A stretch of DNA of 41,840 nucleotides. Origin: Tannerellaceae bacterium. GTDB lineage: Bacteria; Bacteroidota; Bacteroidia; Bacteroidales; Tannerellaceae. The DNA is taken from assembly GCA_031270665.1 (NCBI GenBank), contig JAISXD010000031.1:1-41840 (forward strand), in the 5' to 3' direction. A program made the position numbers and the translations under genes. The notes under the pieces are model-generated. The model searched no databases. It was given only the letters and a program-made list of their open reading frames with translations, and was not told where the DNA came from. Positions within the stretch are counted from its first letter, which is position 1. Every line of letters begins with the position of its first letter. This document shows, one piece after another, positions 16,784 to 27,972 of this stretch.

Positions 16784-19700
16784 ATGTCTTCAACAACTGG
16801 CAACCAAAGAATTAATTTTGCTTCGATAAAAAATTCACTTCCTTATCCGGATTTTCTCGAAGTACAATTGAAGTCATTCCAAGACTTTCTGCAACTTGAT
16901 ACACCTCCTGAAAAAAGAAAAAAGGAGGGATTGTATAAGGTATTTGCAGAAAATTTTCCGATCGCTGATACCCGTAATAACTTTGTGTTAGAGTTTTTAG
17001 ACTATTACATAGACCCTCCCCGGTATACGATTGACGAGTGTATTGCACGCGGGCTGACTTACAGCGTCCCTTTAAAAGCAAAACTGAAATTATATTGTAC
17101 AGACCCGGATCATGAAGATTTCGATACGGTAATACAAGACGTATATTTGGGGCCAATTCCTTACATGACTGAAAGAGGAACTTTTGTCATAAACGGAGCG
17201 GAACGTGTGGTTGTATCCCAGTTGCATCGTTCGCCGGGGGTATTTTTCGGGCAAAGTATACATGCAAACGGTACAAAATTGTATTCTGCACGTATCATAC
17301 CGTTTAAAGGCTCATGGATCGAGTTTGCCACAGACATCAATAATGTGATGTATGCTTACATCGACCGTAAAAAGAAATTACCGGTTACGACTCTTCTAAG
17401 AGCTATCGGTTTCGAAAGTGATAAAGAAATACTTGAAATCTTTAACCTGGCTGAAGAGGTAAAGGTTACAAAAACAAATTTAAAGAAATTAATTGGGCGT
17501 AAATTAGCTGCCCGTGTATTAAAGACCTGGGTTGAAGACTTTGTAGACGAAGATACGGGTGAAGTGGTATCTATTGAACGTAACGATGTGATCATAGATC
17601 GTGAATCGGTATTAGATAATGATAATATTGAAGCGATACTTGAATCGGGAACACAAAATATATTATTACATAGAGAGGACCAGAATTTATCCGACTATGC
17701 TATTATATACAATACTCTCCAAAAAGACCCCAGTAACTCGGAAAAAGAAGCCGTATTATATATCTACAGGCAATTAAGAAATGCCGAACCGGCAGATGAA
17801 GCGAGCGCTCGTGAAGTTATTACAAACTTATTCTTTTCTGAGAAACGTTACGATTTGGGAGAAGTGGGGCGTTACAGGATTAATAAAAAATTAGGTATCA
17901 CTACCAGTGAAGACATCAAGGTACTTACAAAAGAGGATATCATCGAAATTATCAAATATTTAATTGAACTGATCAATTCAAAAGCGATCGTTGATGATAT
18001 TGACCACTTGAGTAATCGCCGTGTACGTACGGTAGGCGAGCAATTATACAACCAATTCGGAATAGGCCTGGCCCGTATGTCCCGTACTGTTCGCGAACGT
18101 ATGAACGTACGCGATAATGAAGTCTTTACTCCGATAGACCTGATTAATGCAAAAACTATTTCTTCCGTTGTAAACTCATTCTTTGGGACAAATGCTCTAT
18201 CCCAGTTTATGGACCAGACAAATCCATTGGCCGAAATTACTCACAAACGCCGTTTGTCGGCACTCGGGCCAGGTGGTTTGTCAAGAGAACGCGCCGGATT
18301 TGAGGTGCGAGACGTTCACTATACACATTATGGCCGTCTTTGCCCGATTGAAACGCCGGAAGGGCCTAATATCGGTTTGATCTCTTCTCTTTGCGTATAT
18401 GCTAAAATCAATGATCTCGGATTTATATCTACTCCTTATCGCCGTGTAGAAAACGGGCAGGTAGACTTTTCAAACGAAGGCCTGCAATATTATACGGCGG
18501 AAGAAGAAGAGGAATTAACGATCGCACAAGGTAATGCTCCGTTGGATGATCAGGGACGGTTTATTCGTGACAGAGTAAAATCAAGACTGGAAGCCGACTT
18601 CCCGTTAGTTACTCCAACAGAAGTTGACTTAATGGACGTTTCTCCTACACAGATTGCTTCTATTGCGGCTTCTTTAATCCCATTCCTTGAACATGATGAT
18701 GCAAACCGCGCCCTGATGGGTTCAAACATGATGCGCCAGGCTGTTCCGTTGTTACGCCCGGACGCTCCGATTGTAGGTACCGGTATTGAAGGATATGTAG
18801 CGAGAGATTCGCGTACGCAAATCATTGCAGAAGACAAAGGCGAAGTTGTATTTGTGGATGCTACTTGTATCAAGATTAAATATGACCGCACGGAAAATGA
18901 AGATTTTGTCAGCTTTGAAGATTCGGTTAAAACCTATCATATCCCTAAATGGCGTAAAACAAACCAAAGTACAACCGTAGATTTACGCCCGGTTATCGAA
19001 CGGGGTGACCGCGTAACAGCCGGTCAAATCCTTACGGAAGGTTATTCTACGCAAAATGGTGAACTGGCTCTCGGACGTAATGTGAAAGTAGCTTATATGC
19101 CTTGGAAGGGGTACAATTACGAAGACGCCATCGTGTTAAACGAACGTATGGTTCGTGAAGACTTTTTCACGTCTGTCCATGTAGACGAGTATATTCTGGA
19201 AGTCCGTGAAACAAAACGCGGTATGGAAGAACTTACTTCGGATATACCGAATGTGAGCGAAGAAGCGACAAAAGACCTGGATGAAAGAGGTATTGTCCGT
19301 GTAGGAGCCCGTATAGAACCCGGTGATATCCTGATAGGCAAAATTACACCTAAAGGAGAATCCGATCCTTCACCGGAAGAGAAATTATTACGCGCTATTT
19401 TCGGTGATAAAGCCGGTGATGTAAAAGATGCTTCATTGAAAGCTACGCCTTCTTTGCGCGGGATCGTTATTGAAACAAGTTTGTTCTCTAAAGCAATAAA
19501 GAAACGTAAATCCAGATTAACGGATAAAGCGATTCTTCCTAAGCTTGATGAAGAATTTGAACAGAAAATGGAGAACCTGAAAAGCGTACTCGTTGATAAA
19601 CTGATGGTACTTTCCAACGGGAAAATATCTCAGGGCGTTAAAGATTACATGAATACAGAAGTAATTCCTAAAGGGGTCAAATTTACCCGTAAGGAATTAG

Positions 19701-20596
19701 AAACATTGGATTATAGTTCAATTCAGGTTAGTAAATGGACGACAGACAATGCGAAAAATGACTTAATTAAAGAGGTTATCCTGAATTATCTGAAAAAATA
19801 TAAAGAATTAGACGCCGACTTGAAGCGCAAGAAGTTCGATCTTACCATTGGAGATGAACTTCCTACCGGTATTGTTCAAATGGCTAAAGTATATATTGCA
19901 AAGAAACGTAAGATTCAAGTAGGCGATAAGATGGCCGGACGACATGGTAACAAAGGTATTGTTTCCAAAATTGTACGCCAGGAAGATATGCCTTTCCTTG
20001 AAGACGGAACTCCCGTTGATATTTGTCTGAACCCTTTAGGCGTACCTTCCCGTATGAACCTGGGGCAGATATTTGAAGCCGTATTGGGATGGACAGGCAG
20101 TACATTAAATGTTAAGTTTGCTACTCCTATCTTTGATGGCGCTTCAATGGATGACTTAAACGATTGGACAGACAAAGCAGGCATTCCCCGGTACGGTAAA
20201 ACATACCTGTATGATGGCGGCACCGGTGAACGTTTTGACCAACCGGCTACAGTAGGCGTTACCTATTTCCTGAAATTAGGCCATATGGTAGACGACAAGA
20301 TGCATGCCCGTTCTATTGGCCCGTATTCATTGATTACCCAGCAGCCGTTGGGCGGTAAAGCGCAATTCGGCGGTCAGCGTTTCGGAGAGATGGAAGTTTG
20401 GGCGTTAGAAGCATTCGGTGCTGCCCACATATTACAGGAAATACTTACTATCAAGTCTGACGACGTGGTAGGGCGTTCTAAAGCTTATGAAGCCATTGTA
20501 AAAGGCGATCCGATGCCAAATCCCGGTATCCCGGAATCGTTGAACGTGTTGCTTCATGAACTAAGAGGCCTTGGTTTAAGCTTTACATTAGATTAA
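16784..20596 (+). CDS. rpoB: DNA-directed RNA polymerase subunit beta
   Basis: A 1270-residue beta subunit. Key regions: the rifampicin-pocket segment beginning [20 protein letters not shown] at 473 and running on through [45 protein letters not shown]; and the C-terminal [20 protein letters not shown]. The pocket has no residue change I recognise as a resistance substitution. The gene follows the rplL-rpoB terminator by 40 bp and precedes rpoC by 32 bp. No separate promoter was recognised, so expression probably depends on readthrough. Confidence 0.98.
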   Translation: MSSTTGNQRINFASIKNSLPYPDFLEVQLKSFQDFLQLDTPPEKRKKEGLYKVFAENFPIADTRNNFVLEFLDYYIDPPRYTIDECIARGLTYSVPLKAKLKLYCTDPDHEDFDTVIQDVYLGPIPYMTERGTFVINGAERVVVSQLHRSPGVFFGQSIHANGTKLYSARIIPFKGSWIEFATDINNVMYAYIDRKKKLPVTTLLRAIGFESDKEILEIFNLAEEVKVTKTNLKKLIGRKLAARVLKTWVEDFVDEDTGEVVSIERNDVIIDRESVLDNDNIEAILESGTQNILLHREDQNLSDYAIIYNTLQKDPSNSEKEAVLYIYRQLRNAEPADEASAREVITNLFFSEKRYDLGEVGRYRINKKLGITTSEDIKVLTKEDIIEIIKYLIELINSKAIVDDIDHLSNRRVRTVGEQLYNQFGIGLARMSRTVRERMNVRDNEVFTPIDLINAKTISSVVNSFFGTNALSQFMDQTNPLAEITHKRRLSALGPGGLSRERAGFEVRDVHYTHYGRLCPIETPEGPNIGLISSLCVYAKINDLGFISTPYRRVENGQVDFSNEGLQYYTAEEEEELTIAQGNAPLDDQGRFIRDRVKSRLEADFPLVTPTEVDLMDVSPTQIASIAASLIPFLEHDDANRALMGSNMMRQAVPLLRPDAPIVGTGIEGYVARDSRTQIIAEDKGEVVFVDATCIKIKYDRTENEDFVSFEDSVKTYHIPKWRKTNQSTTVDLRPVIERGDRVTAGQILTEGYSTQNGELALGRNVKVAYMPWKGYNYEDAIVLNERMVREDFFTSVHVDEYILEVRETKRGMEELTSDIPNVSEEATKDLDERGIVRVGARIEPGDILIGKITPKGESDPSPEEKLLRAIFGDKAGDVKDASLKATPSLRGIVIETSLFSKAIKKRKSRLTDKAILPKLDEEFEQKMENLKSVLVDKLMVLSNGKISQGVKDYMNTEVIPKGVKFTRKELETLDYSSIQVSKWTTDNAKNDLIKEVILNYLKKYKELDADLKRKKFDLTIGDELPTGIVQMAKVYIAKKRKIQVGDKMAGRHGNKGIVSKIVRQEDMPFLEDGTPVDICLNPLGVPSRMNLGQIFEAVLGWTGSTLNVKFATPIFDGASMDDLNDWTDKAGIPRYGKTYLYDGGTGERFDQPATVGVTYFLKLGHMVDDKMHARSIGPYSLITQQPLGGKAQFGGQRFGEMEVWALEAFGAAHILQEILTIKSDDVVGRSKAYEAIVKGDPMPNPGIPESLNVLLHELRGLGLSFTLD

Positions 20597-20628
20597 TTAA
20601 AACTATATAACTCTTTATAAATTATACT

Positions 20629-23600
20629 ATGGCTTTTAGAAAAGAAAACAAGATAAAGAGTAACTTTTCAAAAATTACAATTGGTTTGGCTTCTCCCGAA
20701 GAAATTCTTGAAAATTCAAGCGGCGAAGTTTTAAAGCCGGAAACGATCAACTATCGGACTTACAAGCCTGAACGCGATGGGTTATTCTGTGAGCGCATTT
20801 TCGGCCCTATCAAGGACTATGAATGTCATTGCGGAAAATATAAACGTATCCGTTATAAAGATATTGTGTGCGACCGTTGTGGTGTGGAAGTTACGGAAAA
20901 GAAAGTTCGTCGCGAGCGTATGGGACATATCCATTTGGTAGTTCCGGTGGCGCATATCTGGTACTTCCGTTCGTTGCCTAATAAAATCGGTTATTTATTA
21001 GGAATACCAACAAAGAAATTAGATTCTATCATTTATTATGAAAGATATGTGGTTATTCAACCGGGCCCGATTGACACGGTTGATGAATTAGGTCTTTTGT
21101 CGGAAGAAGAATATCTCCAGATATTAGATAATTTACCAAAAGAAAATCAATTGCTGGAAGACTCCGATCCGAATAAGTTTATTGCCAAAATCGGAGCCGA
21201 AGCGGTATATGACTTACTGTCCCGCTTAGATTTAGATACCCTTTCTTATGATTTGCGCCACCGCGCCAGCACAGATAGTTCGCAGCAACGTAAGAACGAA
21301 GCGTTAAAACGCTTGCAGGTTGTTGAATCGTTCCGTGCGTCCAGAGGAAGGAATAAACCCGAATGGATGATCGTAAAAGTCGTACCGGTTATTCCTCCCG
21401 AATTACGCCCGTTGGTTCCTTTGGATGGCGGCCGTTTTGCCACGTCGGATTTGAATGATTTATACCGCCGGGTTATTATCCGCAATAACCGTTTAAAACG
21501 ATTAATTGATATTAAGGCGCCCGAAGTAATCTTACGTAACGAAAAACGTATGCTTCAGGAAGCTGTTGACTCCCTGTTTGATAATTCCCGCAAGTCAAGC
21601 GCTGTTAAAACAGATGCAAACCGCCCGTTGAAATCCCTTTCGGATAGTTTGAAAGGGAAACAAGGCCGTTTCCGCCAGAACTTACTGGGTAAACGTGTTG
21701 ACTATTCTGCCCGTTCGGTTATTGTTGTGGGCCCTGAACTGAAGATGCACGAATGCGGTATTCCTAAGAACATGGCGGCCGAACTATATAAGCCTTTCAT
21801 CATCCGGAAATTAATTGAGCGTGGCATTGTTAAGACGGTTAAATCGGCGAAAAAGATCGTAGACCGTAAAGAGCCTGTCGTTTGGGATATTTTAGAATAT
21901 GTAATGAAAGGGCATCCTGTATTACTCAACCGCGCCCCCACTTTGCACCGTTTAGGTATACAAGCTTTCCAACCCAAATTGATAGAAGGTAAAGCCATCC
22001 AGTTACATCCGCTGTCATGTACTGCATTTAATGCGGACTTTGACGGAGATCAAATGGCTGTACACTTGCCATTAGGCAACGAGGCGATATTGGAAGCGCA
22101 AATGTTGATGCTGGCTTCACACAATATCTTAAATCCGGCAAACGGCGCTCCTATTACAGTACCTTCACAAGATATGGTGCTTGGTTTGTATTACATAACC
22201 AAATTACGCCCGGGATCAAAAGGCGAAGGTTTGTCATTCTATGGAGAAGAAGAAGCCGTTATCGCCTACAATGAAGGTAAAGTAGATATACACGCACCAA
22301 TAAAGGTATATGTAGATGATATAGACGAAAACGGAAATCCGGTCAGGGTAATGTTGGAAACGTCTGTTGGCCGTGTAATGGTAAATGAATATGTTCCCAA
22401 AGAAGTTGGTTTTGTAAACGAAGTTCTTGGAAAGAAAGCATTACGCGATATCATCGGCGATGTGATTAAAGTTTGTGGTGTGGCTCGCACGGCTCAGTTC
22501 CTCGACGACATTAAAGACCTTGGCTACCAGATGGCATTCAAGGGAGGATTGTCTTTTAATCTGGCGGACGTACTTATCCCGCAGGAAAAAGACATGCTGG
22601 TTGAAGAAGGGTATGAAGAAGTAGAGCAAATCCTGACTAACTATAGTATGGGATTCATTACATTCAACGAACGTTATAATCAGATTATCGATACCTGGAC
22701 GCATATAAACAGCCGTCTGTCTGAAATCCTGATAAAACAACTTACTGCCGATAATGACGGATTCAACTCTGTATTTATGATGATGGATTCCGGCGCCCGC
22801 GGTTCGAAAGAACAGATTCGCCAGCTTTCCGGTATGCGTGGCCTGATGGCGAAACCTCAAAAAAGTGGAGCCGAAGGCGGTCAGATCATTGAAAACCCAA
22901 TCCTTTCAAACTTTAAAGAAGGCTTGTCGGTACTTGAGTATTTCATTTCTACGCACGGCGCCCGTAAAGGTTTGGCCGATACAGCATTGAAAACGGCGGA
23001 CGCCGGTTATCTGACGCGCCGCCTGGTAGACGTTTCACATGACGTTATTATCAATGAAGAAGACTGCGGTACTTTACGTGGCTTGGTTTGTACAGAACTC
23101 AAAAACAATGAAGAAGTCATAGCCTCTTTATACGAGCGTATCTTAGGGCGCGTATCCGTCCATGATATTCAACATCCGCTTACCGGAGAGTTGATTGTAG
23201 AATCGGGCGATGAAATCCGTGAAGATGCAGCAAGGAAAATTCAGGAATCTCCGATAGAAAGCGTAGAAATCCGTTCGGTTCTTACGTGTGAATCCAAAAA
23301 AGGCGTTTGCGCCAAATGCTACGGGCGTAACTTAGCTACAAGCTCAATGGTTCAGAAGGGCGAGGTAGTGGGCGTTATTGCAGCACAGTCTATCGGCGAG
23401 CCGGGAACGCAGTTAACGCTCCGTACATTCCACGTTGGGGGGATTGCTTCCAACATTGCAACGGAAAGCAGCATCATATCAAAGTATGATGGTATCCTTG
23501 AAATTGACGAACTCCGTTCGGTTGAGTCTGTAGATGCTACAGGAAAAGCCCATCAGGTAGTAGTAAGCCGTTTAGCTGAAATGCGTATTGTAGATCCGAA

Positions 23601-24933
23601 CACGAAGATTGTTTTGTTAACCCACAACATACCTTACGGTTCTAAATTATACTTCAACAACGGGGCTTCTGTTAAGAAAGGCGATATGATCATCGAATGG
23701 GACCCGTTCAATGCCGTTATCGTTTCCGAAGTAGCCGGTAAAATCGAGTTTGAAAGTGTGATTGAAGGGATTACTTATAAAGTTGAAAGCGACGAAACAA
23801 CAGGGTTAAAGGAAAAGATTATCATCGAACCGAAAGACAAGACCAAAGCGCCTGTTGTCCATATCGTTGATGAAAAGGGAAACCACCTGAAAAACTACTC
23901 TTTGCCTTTGGGCGCCCATGTGGTGAAAGAAAATGGCGATACGGTTGCTGCCGGTGAAGTATTAGTAAAAATGCCGCGCGCAGTTGGTAAAGCAGGTGAT
24001 ATTACCGGCGGACTTCCCCGTGTAACCGAGTTATTTGAAGCGCGTAATCCGTCTAATCCGGCTGTTGTTGCAGAGATTGACGGAGAGATAGGTTTTGGAA
24101 AGATCAAACGTGGTAACCGCGAAATAACCGTAACGTCCAAATTAGGCGAAGTTAAGAAATATATGGTGCCGCTTTCCAAACAGCTTTTGGTGCAGGAAAA
24201 CGACTATATACGTGCAGGTATGCCGTTGTCTGACGGAGCGATAACCCCATCGGATATTTTAGCTATCAAGGGGCCGACCGCCGTGCAGGAATATATCGTT
24301 AACGAAGTGCAGGATGTATATCGCTTGCAAGGGGTAAAGATCAATGATAAACACTTTGAGGTAATCGTACGCCAAATGATGCGCAAGGTAGAAGTAGTTG
24401 ATCCGGGAGATACCCGTTTCCTCGAACAGCAGATAGTAGACAAATTGGAAGTAATGGATGAAAACGACCGTATCTGGGGCAAAAAAGTTGTGATGGATGC
24501 GGGCGATTCTCAAACATTACAGGCCGGACAGATCGTTACTTCCCGCAAATTGAGGGATGAAAACAGTATGTTGAAACGTAGGGACCTTAAATTGGTTGAG
24601 GTACGTGATGCTGTTCCTGCCACAGCCAACCAGATTCTCCAGGGTATCACCCGTGCGGCTCTTCAAACAAACAGTTTCATGTCGGCCGCTTCTTTCCAGG
24701 AAACAACCAAAGTATTGAACGAGGCTGCCATCAATGGAAAAGTAGACCGTTTGGAAGGGTTGAAAGAAAACGTTATCTGCGGCCATCTTATCCCGGCCGG
24801 TACAGGCCAGCGCGATTACGACAAACTTGTTGTTGGCGCCAAAGATGAGTTCGAACGTATCTATGTAAACCGCCGAAACGTGGTAGAACTTAATATGATG
24901 GATAAAGTGACAAACAAAAGGGAAAATGATTAA
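20629..24933 (+). CDS. rpoC: DNA-directed RNA polymerase subunit beta'
   Basis: A 1434-residue beta' subunit. The N-terminal zinc ribbon uses C66, C68, C81 and C84 (ECHCG ... VCDRCG). The catalytic Mg-binding loop NADFDGDQ is at 468-475. A second zinc site contains [16 protein letters not shown]. The trigger-loop region includes [18 protein letters not shown], and a C-terminal section follows with LTEGL-type sequence replaced by [14 protein letters not shown]. It is complete, with an intrinsic terminator 24 bp after the stop. Confidence 0.98.
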   Translation: MAFRKENKIKSNFSKITIGLASPEEILENSSGEVLKPETINYRTYKPERDGLFCERIFGPIKDYECHCGKYKRIRYKDIVCDRCGVEVTEKKVRRERMGHIHLVVPVAHIWYFRSLPNKIGYLLGIPTKKLDSIIYYERYVVIQPGPIDTVDELGLLSEEEYLQILDNLPKENQLLEDSDPNKFIAKIGAEAVYDLLSRLDLDTLSYDLRHRASTDSSQQRKNEALKRLQVVESFRASRGRNKPEWMIVKVVPVIPPELRPLVPLDGGRFATSDLNDLYRRVIIRNNRLKRLIDIKAPEVILRNEKRMLQEAVDSLFDNSRKSSAVKTDANRPLKSLSDSLKGKQGRFRQNLLGKRVDYSARSVIVVGPELKMHECGIPKNMAAELYKPFIIRKLIERGIVKTVKSAKKIVDRKEPVVWDILEYVMKGHPVLLNRAPTLHRLGIQAFQPKLIEGKAIQLHPLSCTAFNADFDGDQMAVHLPLGNEAILEAQMLMLASHNILNPANGAPITVPSQDMVLGLYYITKLRPGSKGEGLSFYGEEEAVIAYNEGKVDIHAPIKVYVDDIDENGNPVRVMLETSVGRVMVNEYVPKEVGFVNEVLGKKALRDIIGDVIKVCGVARTAQFLDDIKDLGYQMAFKGGLSFNLADVLIPQEKDMLVEEGYEEVEQILTNYSMGFITFNERYNQIIDTWTHINSRLSEILIKQLTADNDGFNSVFMMMDSGARGSKEQIRQLSGMRGLMAKPQKSGAEGGQIIENPILSNFKEGLSVLEYFISTHGARKGLADTALKTADAGYLTRRLVDVSHDVIINEEDCGTLRGLVCTELKNNEEVIASLYERILGRVSVHDIQHPLTGELIVESGDEIREDAARKIQESPIESVEIRSVLTCESKKGVCAKCYGRNLATSSMVQKGEVVGVIAAQSIGEPGTQLTLRTFHVGGIASNIATESSIISKYDGILEIDELRSVESVDATGKAHQVVVSRLAEMRIVDPNTKIVLLTHNIPYGSKLYFNNGASVKKGDMIIEWDPFNAVIVSEVAGKIEFESVIEGITYKVESDETTGLKEKIIIEPKDKTKAPVVHIVDEKGNHLKNYSLPLGAHVVKENGDTVAAGEVLVKMPRAVGKAGDITGGLPRVTELFEARNPSNPAVVAEIDGEIGFGKIKRGNREITVTSKLGEVKKYMVPLSKQLLVQENDYIRAGMPLSDGAITPSDILAIKGPTAVQEYIVNEVQDVYRLQGVKINDKHFEVIVRQMMRKVEVVDPGDTRFLEQQIVDKLEVMDENDRIWGKKVVMDAGDSQTLQAGQIVTSRKLRDENSMLKRRDLKLVEVRDAVPATANQILQGITRAALQTNSFMSAASFQETTKVLNEAAINGKVDRLEGLKENVICGHLIPAGTGQRDYDKLVVGAKDEFERIYVNRRNVVELNMMDKVTNKREND

Positions 24934-24957
24934 CAAGTCTCTCATCTTATAATTCCG

Positions 24958-24990
24958 AAAGGCTACTCGTAAAACAGTAGCCTTTTTTTT
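24958..24990 (+). terminator. Intrinsic terminator of the rpoBC transcript
   Basis: AAAGGCTACT (24958-24967) and AGTAGCCTTT (24976-24985) form a 10-bp stem with an 8-base loop, followed by a run of T to 24990. Confidence 0.9.
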
Positions 24991-24999
24991 ATCCGAACG

Positions 25000-25030
25000 T
25001 TTGCGCTTCTAATCAATTAAATTATATTTG
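25000..25030 (+). promoter_or_regulatory. Promoter of the AraC-family gene
   Basis: TTTG at 25000-25003, a 19-bp spacer, then TATATTTG at 25023-25030: a perfect Bacteroidetes promoter just downstream of the rpoC terminator. Confidence 0.75.
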
Positions 25031-25082
25031 CAGGCACATTTTATCAATATCCTATTAATAAAGGATGATAAACTACTGTATT

Positions 25083-25964
25083 ATGAGCCGGATAGATGTT
25101 CTGCAAGAAGTCATATCGCTTTCGCCCGAAGATTGTTTTTTTGTGATGAAGCGGCATAAGGAGGGTTTCCCCTACCCTCCTCACATACACCCTGAATTTG
25201 AATTAAACTATCTTGAAAATGCAGCAGGCTCCATCCGCATTGTAAATGATTCTGCTGAAGAAATAAGCGATCTGGATTTACTTCTTGTGGCGGGAGGAAC
25301 AAAGCATGCCTATTCCAACCACAAATGCAAATTTGAGGGAACCACAGAAATAACCATTCAATTTCACCGTTCGTTATTCGATAGCGTCATCAATAAAAGG
25401 CATTTTAAAACCATCAGGAGCATGTTTGAGAATGCAGCCAACGGGCTGGTTTTCAGCCGTCAGATGATTGAGCGTATCCGCCCGGAGCTTAAGATGCTCT
25501 CCAATGATGCGCCCGATTCTTTCAGAAATTTCCTCCGTTTGATTGAAATACTAAAAATCCTGTCGTTAGACGACGACGCCCGGCGTTTGAATACCTCCAA
25601 TAATGTAAGCGATTTCAGAGACAGGGACAGCGACCGACTGGAAACGATCATGCTGTATTTGCATGAAAACTATCAACGCCCGGTTTCATTAACGGATGTA
25701 GCCAACCTGATCAACACAAGCGAATCTTCCCTCACCCGGTTCCTGAAGAAATGGACGGGAAAAACATTTATTGATTATTTGAATGATATCCGCGTTTCGG
25801 AAGCTGCTTCCCTCCTGATTGAAACCAGCTACACAATCTCTGAGATATGCTATAAAAGCGGTTTCAATAACCTATCGAATTTTAATCGTGTCTTTCGTAA
25901 AAAGAAAGGGTTAACCCCTTCTGAATATAGGGAAAAATACGCCCGTTCGCGTTTCAGAATATAA
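25083..25964 (+). CDS. AraC-family transcriptional regulator with cupin-like sensor domain
   Basis: 293 residues from ATG 25083. The N-terminal half (about 1-150) is a cupin-type sensor, with YPPHIHPEFELNYLENAAGS and the metal- or ligand-site-like HIH. The C-terminal 100 residues carry two helix-turn-helix motifs: VSLTDVANLINTSESSLTRF, and YTISEICYKSGFNNLSNFNR followed by KKGLTPSEYREKY, the AraC signature. ATG 25065 would add six residues; ATG 25083 is preferred because family members begin at the equivalent of MSRIDVLQEV. No effector can be named. Direct repeats with 21-bp periodicity lie 29 bp after its stop and are a candidate binding site. Confidence 0.88.
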   Translation: MSRIDVLQEVISLSPEDCFFVMKRHKEGFPYPPHIHPEFELNYLENAAGSIRIVNDSAEEISDLDLLLVAGGTKHAYSNHKCKFEGTTEITIQFHRSLFDSVINKRHFKTIRSMFENAANGLVFSRQMIERIRPELKMLSNDAPDSFRNFLRLIEILKILSLDDDARRLNTSNNVSDFRDRDSDRLETIMLYLHENYQRPVSLTDVANLINTSESSLTRFLKKWTGKTFIDYLNDIRVSEAASLLIETSYTISEICYKSGFNNLSNFNRVFRKKKGLTPSEYREKYARSRFRI

Positions 25965-25992
25965 AAAGGGCTTTTCCATGCTAAAATTGACG

Positions 25993-26023
25993 AAATAGTA
26001 TTATGTATTGAAAAAATAGTATT
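25993..26023. promoter_or_regulatory. Candidate AraC-type operator: two AAATAGTATT repeats, 21-bp period
   Basis: AAATAGTATT occurs at 25993-26002 and again at 26014-26023 in the same orientation, exactly 21 bp apart. Two direct half-sites about 21 bp apart, the downstream one touching the promoter -33 element, is the arrangement known for AraC-family activators (araI). The second copy overlaps the TTTG at 26022-26025. That the AraC gene just upstream binds it is inference. Confidence 0.4.
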
Positions 26024-26053
26024 TGGTGGTTTTAGGCAAACCATCTACATTTG
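26022..26053 (+). promoter_or_regulatory. Promoter of a candidate small RNA or leader
   Basis: TTTG at 26022-26025, a 20-bp spacer, then TACATTTG at 26046-26053: a full consensus match. No ordinary gene starts here; the next strong signal is the terminator at 26190-26220. Confidence 0.55.
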
Positions 26054-26059
26054 TTGCGT

Positions 26060-26220
26060 TATATCATGACAATTAGCGCTTATTACGCCCAAACTTAAAT
26101 GTCGGAAAAAGAAAAATTAATCTGGCTATAACTGATAAGGTATTTTTTTTACATTGGTCTAAAGAATTGAGAATTAAAAACACAACATGAAAACGACAGC
26201 CTGAGAAGGTTGTCGTTTTT
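26060..26220 (+). ncRNA. Candidate small RNA (about 160 nt) with two 10-codon frames
   Basis: The region lies between a consensus promoter (26022-26053) and an intrinsic terminator (26190-26220), and no normal gene fits in it. It contains two adjoining ten-codon frames: ATG 26066 to TAA 26098 (MTISAYYAQT) and ATG 26099 to TAA 26131 (MSEKEKLIWL), stop and start touching. A third frame of five codons begins at 26187 inside the terminator stem. It may be a regulatory small RNA or a short peptide-coding leader. This covers most of the 313-bp gap 25965-26277. Confidence 0.4.
26190..26220 (+). terminator. Intrinsic terminator before the DUF3467 gene
   Basis: AAAACGACA (26190-26198) and TGTCGTTTT (26211-26219) form a 9-bp stem, extended by GCCT/AGGT-type pairing in the loop, followed by TTTTTG. 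Confidence 0.75.
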
Positions 26221-26243
26221 GCTTTTATTTATAGATAAATACC

Positions 26244-26251
26244 TATATTTG
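26244..26251 (+). promoter_or_regulatory. -7 element for the DUF3467 gene
   Basis: TATATTTG at 26244-26251, 27 bp before the ATG. A TTTG at 26218-26221 is 22 bp away, slightly longer than the usual 19-21 spacing, and it overlaps the preceding terminator T-run. Confidence 0.5.
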
Positions 26252-26277
26252 CCCGTATTTACTTAAAAACATATAGT

Positions 26278-26586
26278 ATGGACAATAACAAAACCAATCC
26301 GGCGAATGAGATACAGATCGAGTTGTCTGAAGAGATCGCTCAGGGTACCTATGCAAACCTGGCCATTATAGCCCATTCGTCTTCCGAATTCATTCTTGAT
26401 TTTATCCGTATCGTTCCCGGTATGCCTAAGGCAAAGGTGAAAAGCCGCGTGATCTTAACTCCCGACAATGCAAAGCGTTTATTATATGCCCTTGAGGATA
26501 ATATCGCTAAATTCGAACAACAAACCAATAATGCCCGGATCGACGGCTTTATCCCCCCGATTGGCGGTATTAAAGGCGAAGCATAA
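26278..26586 (+). CDS. DUF3467 domain-containing protein
   Basis: A 102-residue soluble protein. The body EIQIELSEEIAQGTYANLAI, then HSSSEFILDFIRIVPGMPKAKV and RVILTPDNAKRLLYALEDNI, is the DUF3467 pattern found across Bacteroidetes, often near rpoC. The function is unknown. The tail IDGFIPPIGGIKG is probably flexible. The next gene, an M64 peptidase, starts 20 bp downstream, so the two may be co-transcribed. Confidence 0.87.
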   Translation: MDNNKTNPANEIQIELSEEIAQGTYANLAIIAHSSSEFILDFIRIVPGMPKAKVKSRVILTPDNAKRLLYALEDNIAKFEQQTNNARIDGFIPPIGGIKGEA

Positions 26587-26606
26587 ACCATCTTTAATAA
26601 CGAAGT

Positions 26607-27896
26607 ATGAAAACAAAAAAGTCGTTGTTAATCCTGTTTCTCTTTGTTGCCTCAAACAGTTACGCCCAGGTACAGTTCGGCGACTGGTTTGAGAAAAAGA
26701 GTCTGCGCGTCGATTTCGCGCTTAGCGGCAATAGCGAGTACCAGCAAGCGGCTTTGCAGCAAATGCGTGAAGAGCCAGTCTGGGGAGGCCCGGTAAAAAA
26801 CCTGATCGATACGTTTTACTATGGCGGTTATTATGTAAACCTGTATGATAAAGCCGGTAAACAATTAATCTATTCGCGTGGTTTCAATACGCTGTTTGAA
26901 GAATGGCGTTCAACGGAACAAGCTAAAAACGAAACGCAATCATGGACAAACAGCATATCTGTCCCGTTTCCTAAAAAAGAAACCGTATTAGAGATTACCG
27001 GGCGGGATAGAAGCGATATGCAATTCTATACTTTGATGACATTGGATATAGACCCTTCGAGTATATTCATCGACCGGGGAAAATTGAAAGAAAACGCTGT
27101 AACGCAAATCAGGTATAAAGGGGAGCCTGCTTCAAAGGTAGATTTAGTATTCATCGCCGAAGGATATACCGCTGAAGAAGAAAAGAAATTTGAAGCAGAC
27201 GCCGGTAAATTTGCAGAATCATTATTCAATACGCCGCCGTTCGATACACGCCGGGATGATTTCAATGTCTGGGCGGTAGCGCTCGCATCCGAAGAATCCG
27301 GAACAGATGTTTCGGGCAAAGGCGTCTTTAAAAATACGGCTCTGAACGCGGGATACTACACCTTCGGCGTCAGCCGCTACCTGACCACGCCGGATATGAA
27401 ATCCATTCGCGACGCTGTTTGGAACGTACCTTGCGACGCTATTTTTATCCTGGTTAATACCGACATGTACGGCGGTGGCGGCATGTATAATTTTTATGCC
27501 ATGGGAACGTCCGACAATGCCCGTACACCCGTTGTTTTTGTTCACGAGTTCGGCCATAGCTTTGCCGGATTGGCCGACGAGTATTTTTCATCGGAAGTGG
27601 CGTACGACGAGGCTTTTTATAACTTGGAGAAAGAACCCTGGGAACCGAATATCACCACCTTGATTGATTTCGGCAGTAAATGGAAAAATTTATTGCCCGC
27701 CAATACGCCCATCCCCACCCCTTTGAACGATACCTGTAAAGATAAACCAGGCGTTTACGAAGGGGGAGGTTATCTGCCAAAAGGCATTTATCGCCCGATG
27801 GACCATTGTATGATGCGTGATTTTGCTCCCTTTTGTCCTGTATGCAGCCGGGCTGTTTTACGTATGATTAATTTTCTTACAGACAAGTCGTATTAA
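26607..27896 (+). CDS. Secreted M64-family zinc metallopeptidase
   Basis: 429 residues with a signal peptide of about 20 residues (KKSLLILFLFVASNSYA). The N-terminal part (about 21-165) matches the M64 N-terminal beta-rich domain. The catalytic domain begins near PASKVDLVFIAEGYTAEEE and contains the zinc motif HEFGHSFAGLADEY: H313 and H317 as ligands and E314 as the catalytic base. The region around CPVCSRAVLRMINF ends the fold. The family includes an IgA-cleaving enzyme, but most Bacteroidetes members have no known substrate. There is no type IX-like tail and no lipobox, so it is probably periplasmic. It is likely co-transcribed with the DUF3467 gene. Confidence 0.88.
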   Translation: MKTKKSLLILFLFVASNSYAQVQFGDWFEKKSLRVDFALSGNSEYQQAALQQMREEPVWGGPVKNLIDTFYYGGYYVNLYDKAGKQLIYSRGFNTLFEEWRSTEQAKNETQSWTNSISVPFPKKETVLEITGRDRSDMQFYTLMTLDIDPSSIFIDRGKLKENAVTQIRYKGEPASKVDLVFIAEGYTAEEEKKFEADAGKFAESLFNTPPFDTRRDDFNVWAVALASEESGTDVSGKGVFKNTALNAGYYTFGVSRYLTTPDMKSIRDAVWNVPCDAIFILVNTDMYGGGGMYNFYAMGTSDNARTPVVFVHEFGHSFAGLADEYFSSEVAYDEAFYNLEKEPWEPNITTLIDFGSKWKNLLPANTPIPTPLNDTCKDKPGVYEGGGYLPKGIYRPMDHCMMRDFAPFCPVCSRAVLRMINFLTDKSY

Positions 27897-27958
27897 AAAA
27901 ATAAAAAGTTGGGTTGATAAGTATAAAGGGATATAATACAAATCTTTAGAAGATTTTA

Positions 27959-27966
27959 TACTTTTG
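27959..27966 (+). promoter_or_regulatory. -7 element upstream of the structured RNA candidate
   Basis: TACTTTTG matches TAnnTTTG, but no TTTG lies at -33. An AT-rich dyad (AAATCTT, TAG, AAGATTT; 27940-27956) directly precedes it and could be an operator or the weak terminator of the M64 gene. Confidence 0.35.
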
Positions 27967-27972
27967 TGGTAA

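Noticed and set aside
18200-18320. Rifampicin-resistance substitutions in rpoB
   Set aside because: The pocket residues SQFMDQ, HKRR and SALGPGG appear as in susceptible enzymes; no recognisable resistance change.
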